Notes under the pieces: model-generated
What the model was told of the DNA's origin: nothing
Seen by the model: the letters and a program-made list of their open reading frames with translations, nothing else
Database searches by the model: none
DNA from: Ascaphus truei
Lineage: Eukaryota > Chordata > Amphibia > Anura > Ascaphidae
Length of the DNA stretch: 64,000 nucleotides
Reading direction: 5' to 3'
NCBI GenBank assembly: GCA_036426205.1
Contig: CM071569.1
Span: forward strand, 3,631,644 to 3,695,643
Shown: positions 1-12,021 of the stretch, one piece after another
How positions within the stretch are numbered: position 1 is the stretch's first letter
Layout of the letters: each line of letters begins with the position of its first letter
Program-made: the position numbers and the translations under genes

Positions 1-2086
1 TTCTACTGCTCACAGAGGTTTCGATATTACAAGCCTCCAAATGTATCAGCTACAGTACCTTTACCTCTCAGAAGGTTACCGAGCACTTTCTGATTTACTA
101 AGAAGAGCCCATCTTTACATACAATCTCATAAAACTTCCCCTCACTAATTATATTAGGGCCTACTCTCAGTCCCAATCACTGAAAGTCCCAAATAGTGGG
201 GAGCGCAAGTGTCGTAACCAAAAAAAGATTTTAAAAAAACACAATAGTGCAATATGCCTTGTACCAGAAAAGGGTAGAAACGACTTTGATACTCACATAT
301 TTCCCATTAATTTAAGAATATCTCAACTCAGTGTCAATGGTGGGTCTAATGTGGCGGTAGATAGTCTTAGAAGAGATGACCTTTGTAAGAAGAAGAAGAA
401 GAAGAAGCAATAGTGCAGACTGTAAACTGTCTTTATGAATATAAAACAAAAGAAAATTCAACACTCACATTGTGTCAAAAGTAAAAGCGCGTTGGTAACA
501 TGGGTACAGTATAGCAGAGAGCCGAGGTGGGTAGCGTTTCACGGAGGATAAGAGCTGCAATCAACGGTGGTTTTATTGTTTAGAACACTTTATTTTGCAC
601 TATTATATTTTTGATATAGGGCACTATTATATTTCACAGCTGTAATTAGGTGCTATTTCTTAGCACTTACATGTCACGCTAAGTTTTTACATCACCTAAA
701 GTGAACGTTGTTATATATAGGTCCACTGGACATATTTTGAGGTCCTTTATAAGGTTTCTCATTGAAAATATTGGGTATAGAGCTCCAATCACTGAAAGTA
801 GCAGAAACCATATAGAAAACTCATCACAGAGGTTTCAAGCTTTTTTCATATTTTATTTAACATATATTCCAATTCTTATTGAATCCATTCCTAATGGTCT
901 TACTTAATGCTTCAAATTTATAGTTTAACGAGATAACAAGCTCTCATAGAAAACGATGGCTCTTTGGTGGGTAGAAGAGAACGAGATGTGTGAAGCGCCC
1001 GAGATTCACTTCACCGCAGTTTCGAGCAAACTTTCCAACCGTTCGTTAAAAAAACAAAACAACGAAAACTTGGCTAGAACCTTTGGCACCAAATGTTCTA
1101 GTGAAACCAGCGATATTGGGCAGGATGCAGTATCTCCAGTTTTTAAAGTCTATCAACTGAAATTCACAAAGTTGGCTTTGGCATGCGAAAAAGTTTGCAC
1201 ACCTCTAGTGGGTCCACTGTGGTCCTATGTGTCAACTGGATCAAGCTTAATAATAAAACAAAGCAGCACTCGCCTGCATGTTCTGAGAAATTCTATAAAT
1301 AGATACGACAATAAATTATTTTTTCGAACGCATACATGTTCAATCTTTTGTTACCTTAAAAAACAAAAACATTTGTTTGAAAGATACCACTGATTATTTG
1401 TAACCACAAAATGGTGCCCAGTAAATAATATCTTATTCCATTTTATTTTTCCATTATTATATATTCTGTACAAATCAAAGGTTACGGGACAGCCGCTTGT
1501 CTATAAGTAGGATAAATTGGAGAGCTTGAAAATTGAATAGACTTATTATATCTCTGCCCATTCATCATACATTTGCTTTATTGACAAACTGTACTATACA
1601 CTTGAGAGCTGTATTATTCTGTATCTCCTTATCTATTACCTTGTCTCATTTGTAACATTTAAAGAATTGAAAGCAGCAATCCACACTGTTCACATATTTT
1701 GTTTTCTACCTGACCCGGTGGGGGAGGGGGAGGAATCGTGGAGATTTTCATGGGCCTCCGTATCTGTCGTATCTGTAAACCCTGTTTCCAGAGGGACGGA
1801 TACTTTTGTTGACCCGGTGGAAACAGGGATCACTCCTGCAGCTACTTGAAATCAGGAAATGATGTTGTGACTACATATTTGTAGTCGCGGGACCACAGAT
1901 GAGTTCCGAGACACCCTACGGTTCATAGTTACACAGTTACATATAGCTACATATGGGGGATTGCTGATTTAAGGACACTCCATGGTATGTCATGGGCACT
2001 TGATTGCTTTCTAGTGGTAGACAAGGCTTAGCACTCCAACAGAGCGGCCAACCTAATCGAAACTGAAGTGGAACCCCCTCCATTTT
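1..2086. other. unassigned non-coding stretch
   Basis: I recognise no gene or transposon family here. A short (AAG)n run lies at about 387-408, and the phrase gcactattatattt occurs twice near 600-640. One 145-codon plus-strand frame (956-1393) is open but has no domain, signal peptide or membrane segment that I recognise, and a frame of that size is expected by chance in AT-rich DNA. Short words such as cacagaggttt and ccaatcactgaaagt recur near 15, 170, 790 and 825, suggesting a decayed internal repeat of unknown family. Confidence 0.4.
387..408. repeat. (AAG)n microsatellite
   Basis: About seven uninterrupted AAG triplets. Confidence 0.9.
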
Positions 2087-2239
2087 CTTCATGTAATTGC
2101 TCTAGGCACTTTGGTGCCATTGGACTCCTGGTACTGGAAAGGTTAATATAGTTAATTAGGGATTACTGGCCTTATTTGAAATGTAAGTTAGTGGCTAAAT
2201 CATTGAACTAGGGCAGTTTCAATAGTTACATTGTTAAAC
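2087..2239. repeat. left arm flank of an inverted duplication
   Basis: This stretch is the reverse complement of 5506-5642, with a few substitutions and small indels. It lies outside the CR1 3' end, which in both copies stops at the gttacatagttacata tail, so the similarity covers CR1 plus about 140 bp of flanking DNA. Either CR1 lies inside a larger repeat or a segment was duplicated in inverted orientation. Confidence 0.75.
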
Positions 2240-2341
2240 AGTTACATAGTTACATAGTAGATGAGGTTGAAAAAAGACATACGTCCATCAAGTTCAACCA
2301 ATGTTAAATTTAGACGACAGATACATTATCCTATATTTGTA

Positions 2342-2571
2342 CAGCTCAACCCCGTTATAATGCGATCCGTTACAACGCAAGTCCGCTTATAACGCGATGC
2401 AAGCGTGGCTCCCAATTTACGGATTTATGAAAACTTTACAACACGAATATTGATATCTTAAATACTTTATTGTAAAATGCATACAATTGTACATTATTTT
2501 TCTAATCAGATCCGCTTATAATGCGATGTGATTTTTGGACCCCAAGCACAGCGTTATAAGGGGTTGAGCTG
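2342..2571. mobile_element. TA-flanked MITE (pogo/Tigger-like ends)
   Basis: This 230-bp element has terminal inverted repeats CAGCTCAACCCCGTTATAA (left) and, reversed, CAGCTCAACCCCTTATAAC (right). It is flanked by TA on both sides (2340-2341 and 2572-2573). It has no coding capacity. It interrupts the CR1 3' UTR, and the matching CR1 copy at 5048-5505 lacks it, so it arrived after the two copies separated. TA duplication and the CAG start fit the Tc1/mariner-pogo superfamily; the exact family is not named here. Confidence 0.8.
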
Positions 2572-2794
2572 TACTTGCAGTATATTGATCCAGAGGAAGG
2601 CAAACAAAAAACCCCAGTGACACATCATCCAATGATATCTCATAAGGGGAAAAATAAATTCCTTCCTGACCCCAAGAATTGGCAATCAGATTAGTCCCTG
2701 TATCAACATCCTTCCCATGTATACTTATTTTGTATATCCCTGTATACCTTTCCTTTCTAAAAAGACGTACAACCTTTTTATGAACAAATCTATT

Positions 2795-3717
2795 TTATCT
2801 TCCATCACAGTCTCCATGGGTAATGAACCCCACACTGTAACTGCCCTTACTGTAAAGAACCCTTTCCTGCCAATGAAATTTCCTTTCCTCCAACCTTAAG
2901 AGATGACCCCGAGTCCTTTGTACTGCCCTTTGGATGAATAATTCTTTTGAAAGCTCCTTGTACTGTCCCCAAATATATTTGTATAAAGTTATCATATCCC
3001 CTCTTAGATGTCTCTTTTCTAATGTAAATAAATCTAATTTAGCTAGCCTCTCCTCATAAGTAGATTGTCCATCCACTTTATTATTTTTTGGTGGCTCTTC
3101 TCTGCACTCTCTCTAGGTCTATAATGTATTTTCTAAGGAGTGGTGCCCAAAATTGTACTCCATATTCAAGGTGTGGTCTTACTAATGCTTTATAAAGGTC
3201 ATAATATTGTTTACTTCCCTTCCATCCATTGCCCGTTTAATGCAAGGTAAGATCTTGTTTGCCTTTGCAGCTACTACATGACATTGGGCACTATTGCTAT
3301 GTCTGCTGTCTACAAGCACTCCTAAATGCTTCTCCATCAAGGATTCCCCCAATATATCTCCATTTAATGTGTAAATCGCCTGTTTATTCTTGTTTACCAA
3401 ATGCATAACCTTATATGTATCTGTATTAAACCTCATCTGCCATTTACCTGCACGTTTCCAGTCTCTCCAAGTCCTTCTGGAGAGAAACGACATCCTGCTC
3501 TGAGTCTACTACCTTACACAATTTAGTGTCATCAGCAATGATGGAGACTTTACTCTCTATGCCAACCTCAAGGTCATTAATAAACAAGTTAAAAAGCAGG
3601 AGTCCCAGTACCGATCCCTGAGATAGCCCACTCACACCTTTAGCCCAACCTGAAAAAGTTTCATTTATGACAACTCTCTGTTGTCTGTCCTTCAGCCAGT
3701 TTTCAATCCAAATAGAA
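2795..3717 (-). pseudogene. CR1 ORF2 reverse transcriptase remnant
   Basis: Read on the minus strand, the frames give in order WIENWLKDRQQRVV (about 3717-3675), LSQGSVLGLLLFNLFINDL (RT motif B region), IIADDTKLC (the catalytic A-DD box, with Ile for the usual Phe or Tyr), KWQMRFNTDTYKVMH, EKHLGVLVDS, then the C-terminal EERLAKLDLFTLEKRHLRGD and TRGHLLRLEERKF. Reading requires changing frame between 3635, 3493 and 3076, so the gene is broken by at least two frameshifts. The protein would copy its own RNA at a nicked target site. The order and motifs fit CR1 rather than L1 or RTE. Confidence 0.88.
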
Positions 3718-4042
3718 TAATGCTAGTCAACAGAGAGATATTAAAGGTGCAATACCTTTCTTAGGGGCATCTGAATGGGGAAGTGTTTGTCAATAAAGTG
3801 TTTTATTTACACTTATCCTACCCCGTTCTGATCATAGAGCCAATAAAGTTAGGGGATATTGGGAAGGGGGTGGGACTCAGGCTGTACATGTACCTGCTGG
3901 TCACACAGTGACATCACACAAAAGGGAACAGCCAGAGACAATCAAACTTATCCTAAGTCTCACTTTAAAAATTGAATTAAAAATAATGTGACAGATTTGG
4001 GTACAAAAATGTCATCAATTACCCACATGAGATCCCTTAACA

Positions 4043-4350
4043 CAGGGGTGCGCAAACTTCTTGAGCTGCACCCCCTGCCTGGCAGCCGCAGTATTCGCAC
4101 CCCCCCCTCTCCAAGAACTTGGCGTAAATGATGCTGCGGGTCATATGATGTCACGTGACCCCACACGTCATTTGATGTGCATTGCCATGGCAACGCGTCG
4201 CTGAAGACCCGTCAGAGAGCAGGTAAGGGAGTTACAGAGGCCTCTCCCCTCCCCCGGTGTTTAATTTAAATGCTGTGGGGAAGAGCGTAGGGCATCTGTA
4301 ACCCCTGCGCCCCCCTAAAAATTCTCGCGCCCCCAGTTTGCGCACCGCTG
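4043..4350. mobile_element. hAT-type MITE, family A
   Basis: This 308-bp non-coding element has ends CAGGGGTGCGCAAACT and (reversed) CAGCGGTGCGCAAACTG. The flanks cttaaca/cataaca look like a worn target duplication. GC-rich subterminal poly-C stretches and the words gatgtcacgtgacc and gccatggcaacg are shared with the copy at 45007-45336; a truncated copy lies at 12022-12157. hAT elements start CAG and make 8-bp duplications. The transposase must act in trans. Confidence 0.8.
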
Positions 4351-5047
4351 CATAACATACAGTATCACTGGAATTTGTTCACTTTGGTCCTAGGAGTAAC
4401 TTCTCCTTAAGTAGAAAGAGTTAATTTAAAAGGTGTAAGAATCTGACCTACTATAAATGTCTTAGTTAAATGTTCCTTGTCTTGGAGATCTTTAGGTGTG
4501 CTCAGTGAACCAGTAACACGCTCCTGACCTTGTGCATGAACCAGGGACAAAACATTTCTCTTTACTATAATTCTTTATGATGAGTGAGACTTGAGCCTGC
4601 TACAAAGAGAAGCTCCAACTCAGTGACTAATTCCCACATTACACCTGACTTCTTCCTGCACCTGATCCCTTTTTCTAGTAATCTTCCTGCTATTCCACCC
4701 AAGTTAGGGGAGGTGTTCGTTAATGCACATAAGATAATGGGTTGTATTCATTAGTAGTGTGTCTCACCGTGATTTCATGTTATTAAAACCTCCGGCTTAG
4801 AGCTGCAAATTGATCTGGTCTGCATAAGTGATTTGCATTAATGTATGTCAAATGTTTTATGTTATTAAGGCATCAGATCGATTCACTACCTTGCAAACAA
4901 AAACAGACTAGTTATTTGTATGGCAATGAATCAAGGTGAAGTAAAATTCCTTGAAAACCAATGTTTTTTTCCTGATATCATAAGATATGTGCAGCAAGAA
5001 ATACAGTATGGAGATGGGGAGGTACAGTGCAGTAGAACAGCATGAAG

Positions 5048-5505
5048 TGAAGGTAAGGAACTCAGGGGGCCAGGAACATCCCTTAAGGTTGGAGGAAAGG
5101 AGATTTCATCAGCAACAAAGGAAAGGGTTCTTTACAGTAAGGGCAGTTACACTGTGGGATTCATTACCTATGGAGACTGTGATGGAAATACAATAGATTC
5201 CTTCATAAAAAGGTTGGACATCTTTTTAGAAACAGGGATATACCAAATAAGTAAACATGGGAAGGATGTTAATCCAGGGAATAATCCGATTGCCAGTTCT
5301 TGGAGTCAGGAAGGAATTTATTTCCCCCCTTATGAGATATCATTGGATATGTCACTGGGGTTTTTTGTTTTCCTTCCACGGGATCAATATACTGAAAGTA
5401 CTGTATAAATATAGGATAACGTATCTGTCATCTAAATTTAGCACAGGTTGAACTTGATGGGCGCATGTCTTTTTTCAACCTCATCTAATATGTAACTATG
5501 TAACT
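5048..5505 (+). mobile_element. CR1-like LINE 3' end
   Basis: This is the extreme C-terminal coding part (GQEHPLRLEERRFHQQQ, then FFTVRAVTLWDSLP) and 3' UTR of the CR1 family seen at 2240-3720, on the opposite strand. The UTR ends caacctcatctaatatgtaactatgtaac, the family tail. It carries no MITE, so it serves as the empty-site comparison for 2342-2571. Confidence 0.85.
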
Positions 5506-5642
5506 ATTGAAACAGCCCTAATTGAATGATTTAGCCACTAACTTACATTTCAAATAAGGCCAGTAATCCCTAATTAATTATATTAACCTTGCCAGTACCA
5601 GGAGTCCAAAGGCACCAAAGTGCCTAGAGCAATTACATGAAG
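5506..5642. repeat. right arm flank of the inverted duplication
   Basis: This stretch is the inverted match of 2087-2239, ending at gcaattacatgaag. Similarity stops abruptly on the outer side in both places. Confidence 0.75.
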
Positions 5643-5735
5643 AGAACTCCTGGGCACCACATTTACCCTGGTCACAGACGAAGCTTCCCTAAAATGGCTT
5701 CACACAATGAAGGACACAAACCCCAGATTCATGCA

Positions 5736-5771
5736 CTGGTATCTCCCCTGGTATCTCCCCTGGTATCTCCC
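5736..5771. repeat. 12-bp tandem triplication
   Basis: Three copies of tggtatctcccc in a row. Confidence 0.8.
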
Positions 5772-6198
5772 CCTTCAGTCGCAGACGAAGGACTTTTGTT
5801 TTGTTTTGCAGACGTACTGTATGCTATTTACTTTGAACCATTTGGTCTATTCCATTGAAAGTGTACTGCAACCTGCTTTCCCTTGTGAGGGAAATGAAGG
5901 CCTTTCATTGCAGGAACGTGGTGTGTGAGCTCCTTTCTGACCCTACCTACGAGGCCCCTCCGTCACAACAAGGCAAATAAATGACAAACAATGGGAATAG
6001 GTGCAATAGGTAAATGACAACATAAGACCAAGGGAGACCCTGTCCCATAGATCTTAGGCGGTATGTTGAGAGGCTTACAGACACAGTAAAAGTGTCACGG
6101 TGTATGATTAGTGAATCATCTTAAAAGTCCAATATGGACTATTGTCCAAAGAACTAAACAGTTAGAGATGATAACTTATCCAAAGCAGGTAACATATA

Positions 6199-6314
6199 CA
6201 GATGTAGTAAAGGTTATTGCTCCAACTGGCATGTTATGGGGTGAGATAATTTGTGATATTATGTGTTGTAATGCAACATCTTATCTGAGAGACCAATGAA
6301 ATTTGCTACATCTG
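6199..6314. mobile_element. small TA-flanked MITE, family CAGATGTAG
   Basis: The ends are CAGATGTAGTAAA and (reversed) CAGATGTAGCAAA, flanked by TA on both sides. A second, better preserved copy lies at 34827-34932. It is non-coding. TA flanks suggest Tc1/mariner-type mobilisation. Confidence 0.7.
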
Positions 6315-6811
6315 TACATTGCATCAAGGACATTACAAAGTTACTAGTTGTACCCGGCATAACATATTCTGATCTAGGAGTTCTGAAAGGTTGTTAATTA
6401 AACAGTAATCTTTGTTTGCACCCCTCTCTGTAATGCCTTGCTGTCTCTTGTCCCCATTTCCCCACCTTACTCTCTCCTCCATCATGCCCTGCTCCTCCTT
6501 TGCACTCTCTTCTCCCCTCTATTTGCACTCCCTTCTGCCCCATGTGCACACTGCTCTCCATTCCATTCACAAAGGGGGAGGGATGAACAGTCTCATTGTC
6601 TGTCCCTGTGTGAGTGGCTGGCCGTTCAGCCTATCACAGAGGATTTGTGCAGAAATGCTTAGACTTTTATAAATATATATAAAGCATATTCCGTAATGGA
6701 CAGATCAGTTAGTCTTTGCCCAATAGTCAAAATGTAGCATGAGATAAATGCATGCATTGGTCACACATGGGCATTAAAGCATATTTTAATATATGTAACC
6801 ATTATTTCCTG

Positions 6812-7810
6812 TTTATATATATACTGTTGGCCTTAGTAAATTAAGAAGAAAGTGGGCACCTATAATATTACAGAGGTACAGTAATGGAAAATCAGTGGAG
6901 AAAGCTTCATCGTTAACAAGAACTGGAGGAATACTGTAACATAGTAGAGTAAGCTCATCAGAAGGAGCAGACAAAAGCATCATTCAGTTGACAAAGAGAT
7001 TCAGGCTTCAAATGATCAAAGTCTATACCCCAACATCAATCCACGTGAACAATGAAATGGAAGACGTCTACCATGGAATTAACCAACTTAACAGAAAATT
7101 GTCACCCCAAGATCGTTTTGGACGATTTGAATGCAAAGATTGGTGCCCAGAAGAAAGATGAAGCATCAGTAAGTATAATAACGGAAACAGGAATGAATGT
7201 GGAGACGGATTGGTAGAATTTGCAGAATGTAAAAACGTTTCCATCATGTTTTCATTCTACAAGAAGAATTCAAATAGAAAATAGGCACGGAGTGGACCCA
7301 ATGGAATAAAGATTGAAAGTGACTGTATACTGTACTAGCTACCAAGGAACACTTGATTAAAGACTGCACAGTCCATAACCATTTTGACACAAGGAGGGAT
7401 CACTACAAATTACCTCTGAATGCAAAGATGGAGAGAAGAAAGCTGATTCAAAAGAAGACAAAAACAATCAACATCAAGAACCTCAAGAATAACAGCAGAG
7501 ACCTTCAACTAGAGCTGAAAAATAGCTTCAGTTTGCTCGAAATACATGGGGACACTTTCACAAACAATTATGAAGAACTTTTGAAGATTGTAGTTGAAAG
7601 CACAGAAACAAATGGGAGGAATCACTAACAAAAACAGGATAAGTAAATATAAAAGGAGGCAAAGCAGTTACTGAGGAAACAAAAAGAAATAGCAGAATCC
7701 CAAGACGCAAGAACAAGAATTGAATAGGCAAAGCTGTGTAAGATAACCCACAAGCATCTACTTGAAGATGTAAGAAAATGTAACTGTAAAGAAGACGATC
7801 GTAGATAATA
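6812..7810 (+). pseudogene. RTE-like LINE endonuclease fragment, tandem copy 1
   Basis: This is a decayed apurinic-type endonuclease and linker region of a LINE ORF2. Fragments in different frames read IKVYTPTSIHVNNE, WCPEER.. (dead) and, in 7353-7628, KDCTVHNHFDTRRDHYKLPL, the C-terminal part of the endonuclease with the conserved SDH/RDH position. The order matches the RTE-like group whose proteins are often annotated craniofacial development protein 2-like. It carries many stops. The next copy starts at about 7811 with the same leading sequence. Confidence 0.7.
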
Positions 7811-8545
7811 TAAGCTTATGTATATATTTATATTGTTGGCCGTAGTAAATAAAGAAGGAAGTGGGCACTTATAATATTACAGAGGTACAGAGAATGGAAG
7901 AATCAGTGGAGTAATCTTCATCGTTAACAAGAAATGGAGAAATACTGTAACACAGTGGAGTATGTAAGCTCATCAGAACGAGCATGCAATAGCATCATTC
8001 AATTGGCAAAGAGATTCAAGCTTCAAATAATCCAAGTCTATACCCCAACATCAAGCCACATGCAAAATGAAGTGGAAGACGTCTACCATGAAATCAACCA
8101 ACTTAACATAGGAAATTGTTACCCCAAGACCGTTTTGTGAGATTTGAATGGAAAGATTGGTGCCCAGCAGAAAGAGGAAGCATCAGCTGGTAAGTATGAT
8201 AACAGAAGCAGTAATGAACATAGAGACAGATTGGTAGAATTTGCAGAATCTAAAAACTTTTACATCATGTTTTCATTTTTCAAGAAGAATTCAAACAGAC
8301 AACGAGCATGGTTTGGACCCAATGGAATTAAGATTGAAATTGACTGTATACTGTTCTAGCTACCAAGAAACATTGATTAAAGACTGCACAGTCCATAACG
8401 ATTTTGACAAAAGGAGTGATCACTGATCAAATACTTAAACAAGACAATGAATTAACAGTACAAGACTGCATGTATCATAAAGTGAGTGGGGAACATCTAC
8501 ATGTCCAAGAACACCAATAACCGGGTGAGGAAAAAGAGGAAAAAT
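7811..8545 (+). pseudogene. RTE-like LINE endonuclease fragment, tandem copy 2
   Basis: This repeats the start of copy 1 (ttggccgtagtaaataaagaa against ttggccttagtaaattaagaa) and has the frame 7934-8140 with FKLQIIQVYTPTSSHMQNE, typical of the LINE endonuclease strand before the catalytic Asp. It jumps near 8425 to sequence matching 9240-9350, so the linker is deleted. Non-functional. Confidence 0.7.
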
Positions 8546-9490
8546 TGCTAGAGATTGTTAGAATGTAAAAAAGTTTCCATCATGTCGTCATTCTTTAAGA
8601 AGAATTCAAATAGAAAATTGGCATGGAGTTGACCCAATGGAATAAAGATGGAATTTGGCTATATACTAGCTAACAAGAATCACCTGATTGAAGACTGCAC
8701 AATCCATAACCATTTTGACAAAAGGAATGATCACCGATTTGTTCACTGCAAATTACATCTGAATGAAAAGATAGGCGAGAAGAAAGCCGATTAAAAGGAA
8801 GACAAAAACAATCAGCATCAAGAATAACGGCAGAGAATTTCAACTAGAGCTGAAAAATCGCTTCATCTGGCACAAAATGCATGGGGACACTTTCACAAAC
8901 AATTATGACGAACTTATAAAGATTGTAGGTGAAAGCGCAGAAAAAACTGGAGGAATCACTAACAAAAACATATTTAGAAAATATCATATAAGACAAAGCC
9001 GTTACTAAGAAAACTACAAGAAATTAAATAATCTAAAGACTCAAGAACAAGAATTGAATATGCACATCTAAAGACTCAAGAACAAGAATTGAATATGCAG
9101 ATCTGTTCAAGACGATATACACGCGTATAAATGAAGATATCAGAAAAATGTAACTGTGATATGGTAAAGAAGATGATCATGGATAACAATATCTTAAAGA
9201 AGAAGCAGCGACTTATGATTGGGATGAAGCAAATCATCCCACTCAAACAAGACAATGGATCAACACTAAAAGACTGTGCACTTATCATAAACGAAGATGA
9301 GAACATGTACATTAAATTGTCCAAGAACACCAATAACAGGTCAAAATTCAGTAGAGAAAGAGCAAGAAGAAACCACAAATGATATACAATGTCTCCTACA
9401 GGAAGAAATGGCAAAAGGCAATAAAGTTCCTGAAGAATATGAGACCTGTGCTCAAAGAAGATCACACCTGAGAGATATGCTAATTACTAT
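8546..9490 (+). pseudogene. RTE-like LINE fragment, tandem copy 3
   Basis: The copy begins inside the endonuclease (cf. 7220), passes through KDCTIHNHFDKRND and continues into the N-terminal linker of the RT domain (9131-9382: DNNILKKKQRLMIGMKQIIPL), which resembles the ARRLxLGK region of RTE-like ORF2. The RT palm is absent. Together copies 1-3 make a head-to-tail series of overlapping truncated pieces. Confidence 0.65.
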
Positions 9491-9630
9491 GTAAAGTATA
9501 TTTAAATGATCCCCACCCCCACATGCCCTAAAGAATTTCCATAAGAACTATATTGACTGTTACGTTTCTGTCTGCAAGTTACGATACAAACCTGCAGGGC
9601 AGAGGTAGGAAGCGATACGCCAACCTTGGC

Positions 9631-10400
9631 CTGGGATCAGAGTCCTAGAAATCAGGGGTAGTGATATCATGTTCTTGGTCAAGGAAGGCGACCAGCAAGA
9701 ATGGTTGGGTCCAGTTACAGGATCCAGGCACGTGGCAGGCAAGAATGGTCAGGTCACAGTTCCAAGGTCGTGGCAGACAAGAATGGTTAGGTGAAAAAAG
9801 AGTGTGAAGGGCGCTCCTTAATGGAGTGTGTTATTCATCAATTAGCATGTCAATGAAAATAATTAGCAATAAGCTATACATTACGAAGGTGCAGTACTAT
9901 TAGTGCTTATTGGTTGTTTTGACTGGATAAAGTAAAAAGGGGACAAGTAAAAAAATAAAGTGAAGTGATAAGTGCACTTATATCAATGGTGAAAAACAAA
10001 CAAAACAACAACAACAAAATGCAGCTCAAAACCCTATGAAGAATGGTCCACAATTCGCCTTCGTAGATTGGTGTAGCGAAGTGTTGGGGAGCACAGATGT
10101 CACCAGATATGAAAAACATAAAAGTACAACATGGTGAAATATGTTTTCAGCTTGGTTGGATTTTCTAAATCTGTGAAGTGGGAACTCACATTTCCTTACA
10201 TCAAAAACCGTATTTTCCAAATATGTTGGTAGATGTTTTCAGATATAGAAAAGGTCACAGGTGGTCTTGGAATAACTTGTGGTGTGCAGGTCTAATGCTC
10301 AGATCTTCTGTGATATGGTAAGAATGGTTAGGTCACAATTCCAAAGTCACGGCCGGCAAGAATGGTCAGATCGCAGTTCCGAGGTTGAGGCAGGCAAAGG
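9631..10400. repeat. short-period repeat (caagaatggtcaggtcacag), interrupted
   Basis: Units like ggcaggcaagaatggtcagg recur at about 9690, 9735, 9775 and, after an insertion, 10320 and 10355. Spacing is roughly 35-45 bp. Similar strings of short near-repeats occur at 60380-60640, and both may belong to LTR-type sequences, but I could not find LTR borders. Confidence 0.6.
9793..10319. mobile_element. 527-bp insertion with 14-bp target duplication
   Basis: The 14-mer aagaatggttaggt occurs at 9779-9792 and again at 10320-10333, exactly flanking this segment and restoring the surrounding repeat unit when one copy is removed. The insert is AT-rich and has no recognisable coding region or poly(A). 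A 14-bp direct duplication suggests target-primed reverse transcription (LINE-, SINE- or Penelope-type). Its family is unknown. Confidence 0.75.
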
Positions 10401-11239
10401 TCACAGACAAGTTCAGTAGCAAGGAAGCACACCCAGTATAGCAATACTTTGCACAGGCACAGGCTTAGATAAACTGGCAGATATTTAAAACCCTGGAGCA
10501 GGGGCTGACAATCAAAGTCAGAGAGAAGTTGACTTCCTGGTTCGGTGGCCTTCTTAGTTGGGGCAAAAGCATCCTGGTCCTGCTGGGCACCTTGTACTGA
10601 AGCGGATCAGGCGGCTGGGCTCACTTTTCTGGAGCGGATCCAAACTGCTGGTCTCAGCTGGTCTCACTTGACTGCCGCAGATGTAAACTGCTGGGCTCAC
10701 CTCTCTTGTCTCAGACGTCCGCTTAGTTCGTGAAGGTATAGAAAAAAACAACAGAAGATACCATTGCACAACAAAGTTTAATAAACAACATAAAAAGTAA
10801 CGATGTGTTTGTATACAGGTATGAGAGAAATAAAAGGGTATGCTGCACTCAACAATAAATAAATAAATACATACAGTTTACCGGTGCTGCTGGTTCAAGG
10901 AGTACCTGTCCGGTATATTCCAGGGCAAAACTCAGGAAAAGAAGGATCCAACGCTCTACGGTTTTCTAAATAAAGCTAATTTATTGTGCCACACCATGAG
11001 GGCAGAGGAAACACTTTACGGTGACTGGCGAGTCTTGCCTCCGTCCTTCTCCCTTGGTCTTCTGTCTGTTGCATATATGTCAGGGCTATGGATTACGGAT
11101 TTGATAAGGATTCAGAGTTTTTCAGACGCCATTTCAATGATAACCGATAAAAACATCTGCCTTTTTTACACTGAGATGTGGAATTCCACAGCGGGCACTT
11201 TCTGGCGTAATCGGATTCTGGTGAAATTTTTTCCCATCT

Positions 11240-11830
11240 CTACTCAGCAAGTAATGTTCAACAAATCTGTCAACTACGCAAAGATTGCAATAAATGGAAT
11301 ACAACTACTGTATAGTTGAAGAATACGTTTGCCTTGGCCAGCAGGTATCAATAGATGGGAGCTTTTTGAATGAAATCAATGAGAGAACAAAGTTGGGATC
11401 GAACACATTGTTAAAAAAAAAACAAGAGAATCTTACAACGAAACCTTCCATTGTGCCTCAAAAGGAATGTGTTTGACCAGTGTATCCTGCCTGAGCTCAC
11501 ATATGGATGTGAAACGTTGACCCTGAATATGAAGACAATTCAGAAGCTTCAGACAACTGAAAAAGCTATGGAGAGATGCATTCTGGGTATTACCCAAAGA
11601 GACAGGAAAACTAATGACTTGGTTTGAAACCAAAGAAAAGTCAGTGACGTCATCACAAGGGAGAAGAAATGAATGGCAGTGAGGTGGACATATCGTTAGA
11701 AGAAATTACCATTTTCAGGCAGAGATGATACTCAACTGGATTCCAAGGGATGTCAAACAGTCAAGACGATGACCAAAAGTAAGATGGGAGCATGAAATAA
11801 GATAATTTGGGGTAGATCCCAAAAAGTCCG
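11240..11830 (+). pseudogene. RTE-like LINE RT C-terminal fragment
   Basis: Across shifted frames the plus strand reads QQVMFNKSVNYAKIAINGIQ, EEYVCLGQQVSIDGSFLNEI, then LPELTYGCETLTL (about 11490-11520), MERCILGITQRDRKTN (11569-11616) and a KWQ.R.. thumb/connection tail to about 11800. This order is characteristic of the C-terminal third of RTE-like ORF2. It is probably the same family as the pieces at 6812-9490, separated by 1.7 kb of unrelated sequence. Stops and frameshifts make it dead. Confidence 0.8.
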
Positions 11831-12021
11831 TTAAATGTTTTAGCGTGACGTTACCACCATTTAACGTATTGTTAGTCTGAACGCAAATGCACAAACATTA
11901 CAATCATAACGTAATTAAATGCTAATGAGCCGGTAACCGAACATTGCACATCCACAAACCTCTATGTGAGAGCGTGGATATAACGTTACGATTATTAGGT
12001 CATGTTGCCACGCTTCTGAAA

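Larger units (their letters stand above)
2240..3720 (-). mobile_element. CR1-like non-LTR retrotransposon, 5'-truncated
   Basis: This is the 3' part of a CR1-type LINE on the minus strand. It keeps the RT palm and thumb codons and a 3' UTR ending in a short tandem tail (tatgtaactatgtaac), as CR1 elements end in short tandem repeats rather than poly(A). The 5' end, with endonuclease and RT fingers, is missing, which is the usual result of incomplete target-primed reverse transcription. A MITE (2342-2571) is inserted in the 3' UTR. Related 3' ends lie at 5048-5505 (+) and 62145-62572 (-). Confidence 0.88.

Noticed and set aside
956..1393. 145-codon frame considered as a small gene
   Set aside because: No recognisable domain, start context or neighbour; length is compatible with chance in AT-rich DNA.
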